Origin: Arthrobacter_H rhombi
GTDB taxonomy: Bacteria > Actinomycetota > Actinomycetes > Actinomycetales > Micrococcaceae
Length of the DNA stretch: 64,000 nucleotides
Reading direction: 5' to 3'
Assembly: GCF_039526245.1 (NCBI RefSeq)
Contig: NZ_BAAAIV010000011.1
Coordinates: forward strand, 208,409-272,408
Shown one piece after another: positions 8,880-17,974 of this stretch. The notes below the pieces were generated by a model. That model was not told the DNA's origin and ran no database searches. It worked only from the letters and a program-made list of their open reading frames with translations. Within the stretch, counting starts at the first letter, position 1; each line of letters begins with the position of its first letter. Position numbers and translations under genes: made by a program.

Positions 8880-10994
8880 ATGACCGTCACCACGAGCAGA
8901 CCCGCCACCACTGGCTCCGTCGGCACCGATGTGCCGCAGGAGTCGCCGGGCCGTTCCGGCGTGGGGGTCTGGGCCATCGTTGCCGGCGGGCTCGCGCTCC
9001 TGGCAGTCTTTGCCCTGGTCCACATCACGCAGGGCACCGCATCCGTGGGACCGCGCGAAGTGCTCGGCCTGGTGTTCGGAAACGGCGACGACCAGCAGGC
9101 CGCCGTCCTGGTCGCCTCCCGGATACCGCGTCTGGTGGCGGGGCTTCTGGTGGGACTGGCGCTTGGGCTGGCCGGTGCTGCACTGCAGTCGGCCACCCGG
9201 AACGTGCTGGCCTCACCGGACACACTCGCGGTGGACGCCGGCGCCCATCTGGCGATTGTCGCCGTCGCTGCCTTCGGCATCAGCCTGCCCTCGCTGCTCT
9301 CCGGCGGGTTGGCCTTTGTCGGGGGCCTGGCCGCGGCGGCCCTGGTCATCGCGCTGTCCGGGGCGGGGGCCAGCGGCAGCGGCGGACCGATGCGGCTGGT
9401 GCTCGCCGGCTCAGCCCTGGCGTTGGGCCTGGCCTCGGTCACCTCGTCGCTGCTGTTGCTCTTCAGCGAGGAAACCACCGGGCTGCTGGCTTGGGGCAGC
9501 GGCAGCATCGGGCATACGAGCAGCAGCGACCTGCGTGAGTTCGCGCCGGTGATCCTGCTGGGCGCCGTGGGGCTGCTGCTGATCGCCCGACGGCTGGACC
9601 TGCTCTCCCTCGGCGACGATGCCTCCCGGTTGGCCGGTGCCGATCCCCGCGTGGCGCGGGTTGCCGCCGTCGTCCTCGCCGTCCTGTTGGCCGCATCGGC
9701 GGTGACCATCGCCGGTCCCATCGGTTTCGTGGGCCTCTGTGCGCCGGCGATCGTGCGGCTGCTGGCCTCGCGGGTCCGCGGCCTGGCCCGGCACCGGACG
9801 CTGCTGCCGGTGTCCGCGCTGAGCGGTGCCGTGGTGGTCATCGGCTCCGACGTCGTCGTCCGCGTGCTCCTCGGAGCGCGGGCCGGGGTGGAGGTGCCGA
9901 CCGGTGCCGTCACCACGGTCTTCGGTGCGGTGTTCCTGGTGGTGCTCGCGTACCGGATGACCGACGCCGGCAGCAGTTCGATGGGGGATACCCTGGCCCG
10001 TCTGCGCCCGCGGGCCGTCCATCTCGGCGTGCTGGTGGTTTTGGTGGTGCTGCTGGTGGGGTTGGTGTGTGCCGGGGCATTGCTCGGAGATGCCAAGTTG
10101 CTCCTGGGTGATGTGTACAACTGGACGACCCAGCAGTCCGGACCCACGGTCACCGCGATCCTGAACACCCGGATGCCGCGCGTCACCGCGGCATTACTGG
10201 CCGGTGCCGCCCTGGCGCTTGCCGGGGCCCTCATCCAGTCGGTGTCACGCAACGCGCTGGCGGAGCCCGGGATCATCGGGGTCTCCGCCGGCGGCGGCCT
10301 CGGAGCCATCGCCGTGATCACCTCGGTTCCGGCGGCCGGCTCCTGGCTAGTGACCGGTTCGTCGTTGGCGGGTGCGGCCGTGACGGCCCTGCTGGTGTTC
10401 GGGCTGGCCTTCCGGGGAGGGCTGCAGCAGAACCGGCTGGTGCTCATCGGCATTGGTGTATCCGCCGGGTTGATGGCGATCATCGCGGTGCTGCTGGTCT
10501 CCACTGATCCCTACAACCAGACCAAGGCCCTGACCTGGCTGTCCGGGTCGACCTATGGGCGGAACTTCGCGTCGGTTATTCCGCCATTGGCAGCCCTGGC
10601 CCTGGCTATCCCGGTGTTGGCCGGCATGCGGCGCGATCTGGACCTCCTCGCCATGGACGACGATTCCCCGCGCGTGCTGGGTATCCCGTTGACCGCCGCG
10701 CGGCTGGTGCTGCTCGCGACCGCGGTGCTGCTCACCGCAGGAGCCGTCGCTTCGGTGGGCGTGATCGCCTTCGTGGGACTGGTGGCCCCGCATGCAGCAC
10801 GCAGCCTGGTGGGCGCCCGGCATTCCCGGGTCCTGCCGGTAGCCGCCCTGCTGGGTTCCTGCACGGTGGTTCTGGCGGATCTCATCGGTCGCACGGTGAT
10901 CTCCCCGGCGCAGATCCCGGCGGGCATCATGACCGCACTGGTCGGCACCCCCTACTTCGTCTACCTGCTGTGGCGGTCGCGGACGGCCCGGTAG
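8880..10994 (+). CDS. fused FecCD-type siderophore permease (two permease halves in one chain)
   Basis: Integral membrane permease of 704 residues for iron-siderophore import. Normal FecCD permeases are about 330-350 residues and work as two separate subunits. Here two complete copies are joined: residues about 25-355 and 375-700. Each half has the characteristic GAxLQSxTRNxLAxP-type motif (GAALQSATRNVLASP and GALIQSVSRNALAEP) and a late GFVGLxxPxxxR-type segment. This is the FhuB arrangement, about 20 membrane segments in one chain. The single partner ATPase and binding protein are encoded just upstream. The gene ends 8 bases from the convergent GH13 gene. Confidence 0.93.
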   Translation: MTVTTSRPATTGSVGTDVPQESPGRSGVGVWAIVAGGLALLAVFALVHITQGTASVGPREVLGLVFGNGDDQQAAVLVASRIPRLVAGLLVGLALGLAGAALQSATRNVLASPDTLAVDAGAHLAIVAVAAFGISLPSLLSGGLAFVGGLAAAALVIALSGAGASGSGGPMRLVLAGSALALGLASVTSSLLLLFSEETTGLLAWGSGSIGHTSSSDLREFAPVILLGAVGLLLIARRLDLLSLGDDASRLAGADPRVARVAAVVLAVLLAASAVTIAGPIGFVGLCAPAIVRLLASRVRGLARHRTLLPVSALSGAVVVIGSDVVVRVLLGARAGVEVPTGAVTTVFGAVFLVVLAYRMTDAGSSSMGDTLARLRPRAVHLGVLVVLVVLLVGLVCAGALLGDAKLLLGDVYNWTTQQSGPTVTAILNTRMPRVTAALLAGAALALAGALIQSVSRNALAEPGIIGVSAGGGLGAIAVITSVPAAGSWLVTGSSLAGAAVTALLVFGLAFRGGLQQNRLVLIGIGVSAGLMAIIAVLLVSTDPYNQTKALTWLSGSTYGRNFASVIPPLAALALAIPVLAGMRRDLDLLAMDDDSPRVLGIPLTAARLVLLATAVLLTAGAVASVGVIAFVGLVAPHAARSLVGARHSRVLPVAALLGSCTVVLADLIGRTVISPAQIPAGIMTALVGTPYFVYLLWRSRTAR

Positions 10995-11002
10995 TAGACC
11001 GG

Positions 11003-13276
11003 CTATGCGGTGTCCTCCACGTTCTCGCCGTTGATGACGGCATCGACCAGCAGTGCTGTGCCTTCATAGGGGCCGAGCTGGACGTGGAAACTGTGCAGGT
11101 CATCCACGGTGCCGACGTCCTCGCCGGAGAAGGCATCACTGACCTCCGACCCGGGTTCCAGGTCCTCGGAGCGGACGGTCCCGGCGATGTCCTGTCCGGA
11201 GAAGTTCAGGACGGTCACCTCCTGGCGGCCCGATTCCAGGGCGTGGACCATGACCAGCATTCCCTTGTGCGAGACGTCCGGGACATCGAGCAGGCCTCCC
11301 TGGGCGATGCCGTGCTCCTCGCGGACCTCCAGGACGCGGGCCAGTCGGCGGGCGAAGGATGACTCGTCCTGGAGCTGCTCCGGCAGGGTCCCGTACAGTG
11401 CCTGGGCGCGGGGCATGCCGGAGGTCGATGTCGTGGCCTCCGGGTTGAAGCCCATCAGGTCGTGGGCGCCCCGGTGGATCCACCGGGTATCGCCGCGGGA
11501 GAGCAGGTCGGTGACATCGCCGCGGCCCAGCGGGAGCATGCCGCACAAATCCCAGCCGGAGAGGGCGAAGACCCCTGGCTGGAGCGCGTTGTACATGGCC
11601 AGCAGCAGGTGGACCCGCTGGATCTCGTCCTTCTGCGCGTCGCTGATCGACCCCAGCTCGGTGATGCCCAGGACAGCGGTGATCACGCTCGCGGTGGTGC
11701 AGGCGATCCCATTGGCGGTGAAGACCAAGTTGTAGGGTGCAGCCTCGCCGGTGATGCCCTCGCGCAGGGTCTGCTGCACGTGGGCCGCCAACTCCGCGCC
11801 GGTGAAGTCCCGGCCCTCGAGTTCAAACACGTCATCCTGGTGGGCGCTGGCGAAGTGCACGAGTTCGTAGGTGAGCTCGTCATGGTTCTGCAGCGCGTGC
11901 ACCAGGGAGGCCTGATCCACGCCGATCTCCTGGGCCAGGCGCAACGTCAAGCGCAGGAACTCGGTATCCGCGGTGACCAGCGCGTGGTGGTAGGCCGGGC
12001 GGGTCACGAAGTCGTAGGACAGGTCGGGGCCGGCGGCCGAGGTGGCCTTGATGTCGTCGATGCCCAGGTTCAGTTCCTGGAAGGTGAAGCCCCCGACCTT
12101 GCGGACCATGCTGCCGATGATCTGGTTGGCTGCGGCCGAGAGCGGGTGTCCTTCGGACCAGCCGGGCGTCTCCTCGGAACTCTTCTCCACCCCGAGGAAA
12201 CCGTTGGCGTCCAGGCGCAGGGCGCCGGTGCCCAGGTCGACCAGCGAGTGCAGGGCATCTCCGACCACCAGCCGCATGCCCGCGAAGGAGGGATCCAGCC
12301 AGTTGATGGAGGGCTGGCCTTCCTTGAAATAGTGCAGGTAGACCCACCGGTGGTAGGTGCCCTCGGTATCGAGCACCGGGGGAGTGGCGCTCCAGTTCGT
12401 CTCCTTCACCCCCGGTTCGAAGAAGATGACCCGCTGCAGTTCGCCGATGATGTAGCCGGCTTGCTGGAGTGCCCGCTCGGTGGCGACGTCGATGTTCACC
12501 GCGTCGTGTCCCTCCGGGACGTCGGGCAACAGCGCCCAGTCCTCTTCGGGGATGTCGATCATGTGGTAGATCCCCGGATAGTCACGGAAGTTCATCTCGG
12601 CCAGCCGGAAGTCGGCACCTTTGCCCGTGTGCCCGGGGACGATGTCATCGAGGATCGTGCCATCGTGCTCCGCCGCGGTGGCGCACATGGCCCGGAACTC
12701 GTCCTCGGTGCCGAACAGCGGGTCGATGGCCATGCTGATCCGGTCGAAGTGCCCGTCCACGCTGGGGGTGTGGTCCCAGCCGGTCACACCGCCGGCGACC
12801 TTGACCGGGCCGATGTGGATGCCCTTGATGCCGATGCGCTGGAAGGCGGTCCAGAGCTCGGCGTCGCCGAGGGTGGCCAGGAAGGTCTGCTGGGGCCGGG
12901 TCATCAGCGACAGCGGGTAGGCGGTGAACCAGACGGAGGCCTTTTCCACGGCGGCCCGGGGGTTGGGGTGCGCGTACGGGTTCTGCCACATGCTGGCCTG
13001 GCCCGAGAGCTGGCGGGCCAGCGTCTTGGCGTCGCCGAGCATCGATTGGTTGCGCAGCCACTCGACGTAGACCCGGTTCCGGGCGTCCGGGGCGAAGGGC
13101 GGCCGGTCGGCGGTGAAGTGCCGCCGCCGTGCCCTGGGCCGGAGGGTGCGTGGCCGGGCCGGGTAGAACTGCTCGTCGAAGCTGGTTTCCGTCGTCGCGG
13201 CGTCGGCTTCGGGGGTCGGATCCGCTGCGGCCGGCACCTCGGAGGCGTCATCGTGCGGGGACTGCGGATCGGTCAC
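11003..13276 (-). CDS. GH13 family trehalose synthase-like protein
   Basis: Glycoside hydrolase family 13 protein of 757 residues, probably interconverting maltose and trehalose or a related alpha-glucan reaction in the cytoplasm (no signal peptide). The acidic N-terminal about 45 residues are low complexity. The catalytic barrel shows the three expected regions: nucleophile Asp in RLDANGF, acid/base Glu in FQELNLG and the transition-state Asp in NHDE. A beta-sandwich C-terminal domain follows. The layout resembles the Arthrobacter-type trehalose synthases rather than the TreS-Pep2 type. The GTG start at 13276 was chosen because GGAGGT lies 6 bases upstream; no methionine start with a ribosome site is nearby. 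Confidence 0.78.
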   Translation of the reverse strand: MTDPQSPHDDASEVPAAADPTPEADAATTETSFDEQFYPARPRTLRPRARRRHFTADRPPFAPDARNRVYVEWLRNQSMLGDAKTLARQLSGQASMWQNPYAHPNPRAAVEKASVWFTAYPLSLMTRPQQTFLATLGDAELWTAFQRIGIKGIHIGPVKVAGGVTGWDHTPSVDGHFDRISMAIDPLFGTEDEFRAMCATAAEHDGTILDDIVPGHTGKGADFRLAEMNFRDYPGIYHMIDIPEEDWALLPDVPEGHDAVNIDVATERALQQAGYIIGELQRVIFFEPGVKETNWSATPPVLDTEGTYHRWVYLHYFKEGQPSINWLDPSFAGMRLVVGDALHSLVDLGTGALRLDANGFLGVEKSSEETPGWSEGHPLSAAANQIIGSMVRKVGGFTFQELNLGIDDIKATSAAGPDLSYDFVTRPAYHHALVTADTEFLRLTLRLAQEIGVDQASLVHALQNHDELTYELVHFASAHQDDVFELEGRDFTGAELAAHVQQTLREGITGEAAPYNLVFTANGIACTTASVITAVLGITELGSISDAQKDEIQRVHLLLAMYNALQPGVFALSGWDLCGMLPLGRGDVTDLLSRGDTRWIHRGAHDLMGFNPEATTSTSGMPRAQALYGTLPEQLQDESSFARRLARVLEVREEHGIAQGGLLDVPDVSHKGMLVMVHALESGRQEVTVLNFSGQDIAGTVRSEDLEPGSEVSDAFSGEDVGTVDDLHSFHVQLGPYEGTALLVDAVINGENVEDTA

Positions 13277-13387
13277 GGGGCTACCTCCACGAACGGGTGT
13301 CCGGACATGCTGATCCGAACCGGCTGATGCACACACTGCCAGAAAGGGTGGGCGTTCCACTAGTCCGGCGCCGCCGGTGAGGGGACG

Positions 13388-14500
13388 TTACGCGGCGCCG
13401 GCCTCGTCCAGTTCGCTCAGGCGTGCATTCTCATCGGCCAGGCGGGTCTTGCGGACGCTCCAGGTATGGGTCAGCACCAGCAGCAGGGCCCCGGGAACGA
13501 GCCAGAGCGCCAGCTTCAGCAGGTCCATGCCGATCGCCTGGCCCGGGAAGTAGGCGATCGTCTGGACCGCATGCAGCCAGGCATTGCCGTTCCAGAAGGC
13601 GCTGAGCCCGGCGAAGAGTCCCGGCTGGACCTCGGGGACGAAGATGCCCCCGGAACTGGTGAAGTTCAGGGCCACGAAAAGCAGCGTCAGCACCGGCGTC
13701 GTCCAGTGTTTGAGCATCGGATGCAGGCCCATGCCCAGCAGGATGATCGCCGAGACGTAGAGCCAGGAGATGAGCCAGGAGCCCCAGATGTTGGCGTCGA
13801 TGATGTGGTAGATCGGTCCGGCGATGATCATGCCGATGCCGGCGACGATGCCGCCGGCGCCGGCTGCCAATCCGAACCGGCCGGGCAGGCGGAAGCGCCC
13901 CATGTGCCCGGAGATGGGGATGGCGCTGGCGTAGCCGCCGATGCTCAGGGCAACCAGCAGGAAGAAGAGGCCCTGGCCGGTGCTGTCGTGTTCCCCGGCG
14001 GGGACCACATCGTCGATCTTCAACGGCAGGTGCTGCTGGTAGGCGACCGGCAGGAAGACCTTCTGTGCAATGTTCGCCGTGGTTTCCGAAGCGGCGCTGG
14101 AGATCATCAGCGTGGCGGCGTCCTGGCCCGGGGCGTAGGCGGCGTAGATCTGGCGGTCGGTGATCAGCTGCCGCGCGGTGTCCGCGTCGGAGACGGTGCG
14201 CACATCGAGTTCCTCGCCTGACTCGTTCTTCAGGGTCTGGGCGAAGACCAGCGTCTGGGGCGAACTGCCGACGACGGCGACCGGCAGGTGATGGGGGGCC
14301 GGCTGGTGGAAGGCCCCGAGGTAGGCCAGCCCCATCACGGTGGCCAGGAAGAAGGGGATCAGCATCATCAGGCCCAGCGGCTTCCAGACCCCGCTGGTCC
14401 TCGGGCGGCGGGGAGTGCTCTGGCTGTGCCGCGGCTCGGGCTGGTCCAGGATGTCGTCGGTGCGGGGTTCGGGGCGCTCATAGGCAGTCTGCAAAGTCAT
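13388..14500 (-). CDS. ABC-2/DUF3533-like membrane protein
   Basis: Membrane protein of 370 residues. After a charged cytoplasmic N-terminus (about 40 residues) comes one membrane helix, an extracytoplasmic domain of about 120 residues starting HLPVAVVGSSPQTL, then about five further helices and a charged tail. This is the layout of DUF3533/YhgE-Pip-type ABC-2-like permease proteins, some of which accompany drug export. GAGG precedes the ATG. A perfect palindrome (14522-14538) sits in its promoter and a MarR gene is divergent, so MarR control is likely. Transported substrate unknown. Confidence 0.7.
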   Translation of the reverse strand: MTLQTAYERPEPRTDDILDQPEPRHSQSTPRRPRTSGVWKPLGLMMLIPFFLATVMGLAYLGAFHQPAPHHLPVAVVGSSPQTLVFAQTLKNESGEELDVRTVSDADTARQLITDRQIYAAYAPGQDAATLMISSAASETTANIAQKVFLPVAYQQHLPLKIDDVVPAGEHDSTGQGLFFLLVALSIGGYASAIPISGHMGRFRLPGRFGLAAGAGGIVAGIGMIIAGPIYHIIDANIWGSWLISWLYVSAIILLGMGLHPMLKHWTTPVLTLLFVALNFTSSGGIFVPEVQPGLFAGLSAFWNGNAWLHAVQTIAYFPGQAIGMDLLKLALWLVPGALLLVLTHTWSVRKTRLADENARLSELDEAGAA

Positions 14501-14521
14501 GTTGCCTCAAGAATACTCCAA

Positions 14522-14538
14522 TGTTGCACTATGCAACA
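14522..14538. promoter_or_regulatory. perfect palindrome, probable MarR operator
   Basis: The arms TGTTGCA and TGCAACA are exact inverted repeats separated by CTA. They lie in the 95-base divergent intergenic region between the membrane protein start (14500) and the MarR start (14596), the typical position for an operator serving both genes. Confidence 0.75.
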
Positions 14539-14595
14539 AAACGAAGGTGGCCGACCGCGAACCGATGGCCGCCACCCAGTGCCTAGGATGGGGGA

Positions 14596-15030
14596 ATGGC
14601 CCACTCAGCGCGCGAAGCCGACATCCGCCAGACCTATGAACAGATCCAGGAGCTCTCCCGGCGGATCACCGACAGGTCCCGGAAGCTGGGCGAACCGCTG
14701 ACGTTCGTCGAGCATTCGCTGCTGCGCTTCATCGCCTCCACGCCGGGCGCCCGGGCCATCGACATCGCCACGGCCTTCTCGTTGAACCGTTCCACCGTCT
14801 CGCGCCAGGTGGCCGGGTTGGCCCGCATGGGACTCGTCTCGGAGCTGGAGCACGACGCCGGGGCGCCGGCTCGGGGCAGGATCCTCGCCTTGACGCCGGA
14901 GGGCGATGCCAAGCTGGCGTTGGCCGCCGAGGCCCAGCAGGAAAGCCTGCGCGAACGCCTGGCCGGCTGGGACGACGACGAGGTCCACGCGTTCGCCGCG
15001 GCACTGGCCCGCTACAACCACCCCGGCTGA
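14596..15030 (+). CDS. MarR family transcriptional regulator
   Basis: DNA-binding regulator of 144 residues with the MarR winged-helix core: DIATAFSLNRSTVSRQVAGLARMGLVSE is the recognition region (given here only as a stretch within residues 54-81), followed by a wing and C-terminal dimer helices. It is divergent from the ABC-2-like membrane protein and shares with it the palindrome at 14522-14538, so it probably represses both itself and the exporter-like gene. TAGGAT lies 7 bases before the ATG, so the message may be nearly leaderless. Its stop is followed almost immediately by a convergent gene. Confidence 0.86.
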   Translation: MAHSAREADIRQTYEQIQELSRRITDRSRKLGEPLTFVEHSLLRFIASTPGARAIDIATAFSLNRSTVSRQVAGLARMGLVSELEHDAGAPARGRILALTPEGDAKLALAAEAQQESLRERLAGWDDDEVHAFAAALARYNHPG

Positions 15031-15031
15031 G

Positions 15032-15814
15032 TCAGCCCACCAGCAGGGCGGCGTGGTCGCTGGCGTACCGGCGGGCCCGGCGGATCTTTCGGGCATACAG
15101 CGGAACGCACACCACGATGGCGAGCACGAGCAGGACGGACAGGATCGTGATGAAAGGGTCCTGGGGCTCCTCCACGGCAAACCTGGCGTACTGCGTCAGC
15201 AGCGAGGCAAAGAGGTAGCCCAAGCTGAAATTCGCCAGCGGCAGGACCACCGGGACCACCGCTGCCATGCGGGCAGCCCCGAGCTGTTCGTCCTCATCGA
15301 GGGGGAGGTCCTTGTTCTTCAGCACCACCTTGCTGATGACCCGGTGCCGGGACACGTTCGCGCCCGAGGCCTCACGCAGTGCGGTGCCCAGGGGGTAGGT
15401 GGAGATGGCCGCGGCGAAGGTGGTCGCCAGCAAAATCCCCTGCAGGTAGAACGAGAGCGAGGACAGGGCCTCGCCGAGTGGCGATCCGGCGTGGGTGAGC
15501 CCGAACCCGAAGATACCGAGCAGCAGGCCGGCACCCAGGACCTCCCCGACGACGCGCAATTTCCGGGTGGTGATCGCCCGGGCCTCGGGCATCCACGAGA
15601 GTTCGGACAGGTCGTTGGCCACCGCGGGGGTGTCGGAGGGTTTCCGCAGGAAGCCCCGCCAGACCGCCGCGCCGCACACCACGAACAGACCCAACCCGGT
15701 GAGCAGGGGAGGAGCAGGCGAGGAGCCCGCAGCCAGCTGGCCGGCTCCCAGCATCCCGAACAGCACGATCAGGGTGCCGCCGATGGTGGTGGCGACGAAG
15801 AGTGCGACTTTCAT
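15032..15814 (-). CDS. uncharacterised integral membrane protein
   Basis: I do not recognise this 260-residue protein. It has about six hydrophobic segments: residues 4-28, 37-53, near 90-112, 118-140, 190-212 and 218-240. Between the fourth and fifth lies a charged cytoplasmic loop containing KNKDLPLDEDEQ. The end is basic (RKIRRARRY). AGGAAAG precedes the ATG. It is convergent with the MarR gene, one base separating the stops, and divergent from the amidohydrolase; no neighbour suggests its role. Confidence 0.7.
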   Translation of the reverse strand: MKVALFVATTIGGTLIVLFGMLGAGQLAAGSSPAPPLLTGLGLFVVCGAAVWRGFLRKPSDTPAVANDLSELSWMPEARAITTRKLRVVGEVLGAGLLLGIFGFGLTHAGSPLGEALSSLSFYLQGILLATTFAAAISTYPLGTALREASGANVSRHRVISKVVLKNKDLPLDEDEQLGAARMAAVVPVVLPLANFSLGYLFASLLTQYARFAVEEPQDPFITILSVLLVLAIVVCVPLYARKIRRARRYASDHAALLVG

Positions 15815-15950
15815 GAGGCGGGCGCTTTCCTGAAGGCAAGGGTGTTCGGCAGTCCGTCCACCGTAACCCCCGCCGCACGCCGACGTGAGAAATCAGACGA
15901 AATTGACGCTGACCAGTAGTGATGCCCCGTGATGGTTCTAGGCTTCCCGC

Positions 15951-17174
15951 ATGGCAATCGACCTTGAAGACATCTACCGTGACCTGCACGAACACCCCGA
16001 GCTCTCCTTCCAGGAGCATCGGACGGCGGGCATCGTCGCCGAACACCTCCGCCGGCTGGGCCTGGCGGTCCACGAGGGCATCGGGGGAACCGGCGTCGTC
16101 GGCGTCCTGGGCAACGGTGCCGGACCCACCGTCCTGCTGCGCGCCGACATGGAAGGGCTGCCGGTGCAGGAGGAGACCGGACTGGACTACGCCAGCCGCG
16201 CCCGTGCCACCGACCCGGACGGCAAGGACGTCCCGGTGATGCACGCCTGCGGCCACGACGTCCACGTCACGGCCCTGCTCGGTGCCGTCGAGCGGCTCGT
16301 CGCCGAGCGGTCGGACTGGAGCGGCACGCTCATCGCCCTCTTCCAGCCGGCCGAGGAGCGCGGCGGCGGCGCCCGGGCCATGGTCGAGGACGGATTGTTC
16401 CAGCGGGTGCCCACCCCCGACGTCGTCCTGGGCCAGCATGTGGCACCGTTCCCCGCCGGCTGGGTCGGGGTGCACTCCGGTGTGGCCATGGCCTCCGCCG
16501 ATTCCCTCAGCGTCACCCTGCACGGCGTCGGTGGACACGGCTCGCGCCCCGAGGCCTCGATCGACCCGGTCATGATGGCCGCGGCGACGACGATGCGCCT
16601 GAACGGCATCATCTCCCGCGAACTGGCCGCCACCTCTTCGGCGGTGTTGACCGTCGGCCAGATGCACGCCGGCACCAAGCACAACATCATCCCCGACCAC
16701 GCCACGCTGGGCATCAGCCTGCGGGCCTTTGACGACGCGGTCCGCACCCGGATCCTGACGGCCATCGACCGCGTGATCCGCGGCGAGGCAGCCGCCTCCG
16801 GTGCCGTGCGCGACCCGGACATCGTGCACGATGACCACTTCCCGGTCACGGTGAACGACGCCGAGGCCACCGAACGCACGCGGGCGGCTCTGGGCGCTGT
16901 CTTCGGCGGGGCCCAGGTCATCGATCCGGGGCATGTCTCCGGCAGCGAGGACGTCGGTGTGCTGGCCACCGCTGCCGGAGCCCCGTTGGTCTACTGGTTC
17001 CTGGGAGGAGCCGATCCGCAGGTCTTTGCCGGTGCCGCGGATCCGGTGGCCGTGGCCTCCGCGCTGCCCTCGAACCATTCATCCCGGTTCGCCCCGGCCA
17101 TCCAGCCGACCCTGGACCACGGAGTCACCGCCCTGGTGACCGCGGCCCGGGAGTGGCTGGGGTCGGCGTCGTGA
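15951..17174 (+). CDS. M20-family amidohydrolase (hippurate/N-acyl-amino-acid hydrolase type)
   Basis: Metallo-amidohydrolase of 407 residues that cleaves N-acyl amino acids or related amides. The metal site motif HACGHDVHV and the PAEE motif in FQPAEERGGGA, carrying the catalytic Glu, are both present. A lid/dimerisation domain lies in the middle (GVGGHGSRPEASIDP), and HVSGSEDVG is the late metal-binding segment. These place it in the M20D IAA/hippurate hydrolase group. No signal peptide. No strong ribosome site precedes the ATG. It is monocistronic, ending 20 bases before the convergent sortase gene. Substrate not predictable. Confidence 0.88.
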   Translation: MAIDLEDIYRDLHEHPELSFQEHRTAGIVAEHLRRLGLAVHEGIGGTGVVGVLGNGAGPTVLLRADMEGLPVQEETGLDYASRARATDPDGKDVPVMHACGHDVHVTALLGAVERLVAERSDWSGTLIALFQPAEERGGGARAMVEDGLFQRVPTPDVVLGQHVAPFPAGWVGVHSGVAMASADSLSVTLHGVGGHGSRPEASIDPVMMAAATTMRLNGIISRELAATSSAVLTVGQMHAGTKHNIIPDHATLGISLRAFDDAVRTRILTAIDRVIRGEAAASGAVRDPDIVHDDHFPVTVNDAEATERTRAALGAVFGGAQVIDPGHVSGSEDVGVLATAAGAPLVYWFLGGADPQVFAGAADPVAVASALPSNHSSRFAPAIQPTLDHGVTALVTAAREWLGSAS

Positions 17175-17194
17175 ACGCCTGAGCCGGCCCGCTG

Positions 17195-17938
17195 CTAGGC
17201 GGCGTGATGTGAGGTGAGCTGGGCGTGGACGACGATGTTGTCCGCATGCCGCCCAATGCTCTTGTTGAACGCCCCGCCACAGGTGATCAGGCGCAATTCG
17301 GATCCGTCGGTGTTGCCGTAGGTGTCCATGCTGGAGAAGTCCGGCTTGGGGACCTCGACGATGCGGGTCACGGTGAACACGGCCACCTGTCCATCGGCGC
17401 GGGTGACGGAGATCTTGTCCTTTTTACGCAGGTCTCCGAGTTTGAAGAAGATCGCGGGGCCTTCTTCCTTGATCGCGGTGACGTGTCCCAGGATCACGGC
17501 CGGGCCCTGTTCGCCGGGCGTGGGGCCCCGGTCATACCAGCCGGCCGGGGAGTCGGTACCCAGCGGGGGTACTCCGATGCTCCCATCGGCTTGAAGCCCG
17601 ACGTCCATCAGTGGGGTGTCCACGCCGATCGACGGGACCGTCAAACGGGTGGGGTGTGATTTCTTCATGACCAGCTCCTGGGCCTTCGCTGGCCGGGGAG
17701 CGGGTGTGGAGGTCTTCGGTGTGGCTTTCGTGCTGGATGGTGCCGACGTGCTGGGGGTCGGCGACGCAGCTGCTGGAGACGTCGGCGCCCCGATGGCCTC
17801 GGAGGCCGGCGGTGAAGGGGGAGGAGCCTCCCCCTTCACGCCGACTCCGACCAACACCGCTCCGACGAGTCCTGCCGTGACGACGACCGCAGCTGCATAT
17901 ACACGGCCCTTGCCTGGTTTCCTTCCGACATGTCTCAT
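17195..17938 (-). CDS. class F sortase
   Basis: Membrane-anchored transpeptidase of 247 residues that joins sorting-signal proteins to the cell wall. There is an N-terminal membrane anchor (about 13-33), then a Pro/Ser/Thr-rich stalk (40-85), then the sortase barrel. The catalytic triad is visible: His152 in ILGHV, Cys220 in LITCGG and Arg230 in SIGRHADN. The compact barrel and triad spacing fit class F. The gene lies 36 bases downstream of a protein with an NPETG sorting-type motif, its probable substrate. AGGAAGG precedes the ATG by about 10 bases. Confidence 0.9.
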   Translation of the reverse strand: MRHVGRKPGKGRVYAAAVVVTAGLVGAVLVGVGVKGEAPPPSPPASEAIGAPTSPAAASPTPSTSAPSSTKATPKTSTPAPRPAKAQELVMKKSHPTRLTVPSIGVDTPLMDVGLQADGSIGVPPLGTDSPAGWYDRGPTPGEQGPAVILGHVTAIKEEGPAIFFKLGDLRKKDKISVTRADGQVAVFTVTRIVEVPKPDFSSMDTYGNTDGSELRLITCGGAFNKSIGRHADNIVVHAQLTSHHAA

Positions 17939-17974
17939 CGGTTCGTTTCCTTCCTGGTGTTGGCGGTGGTGTGG

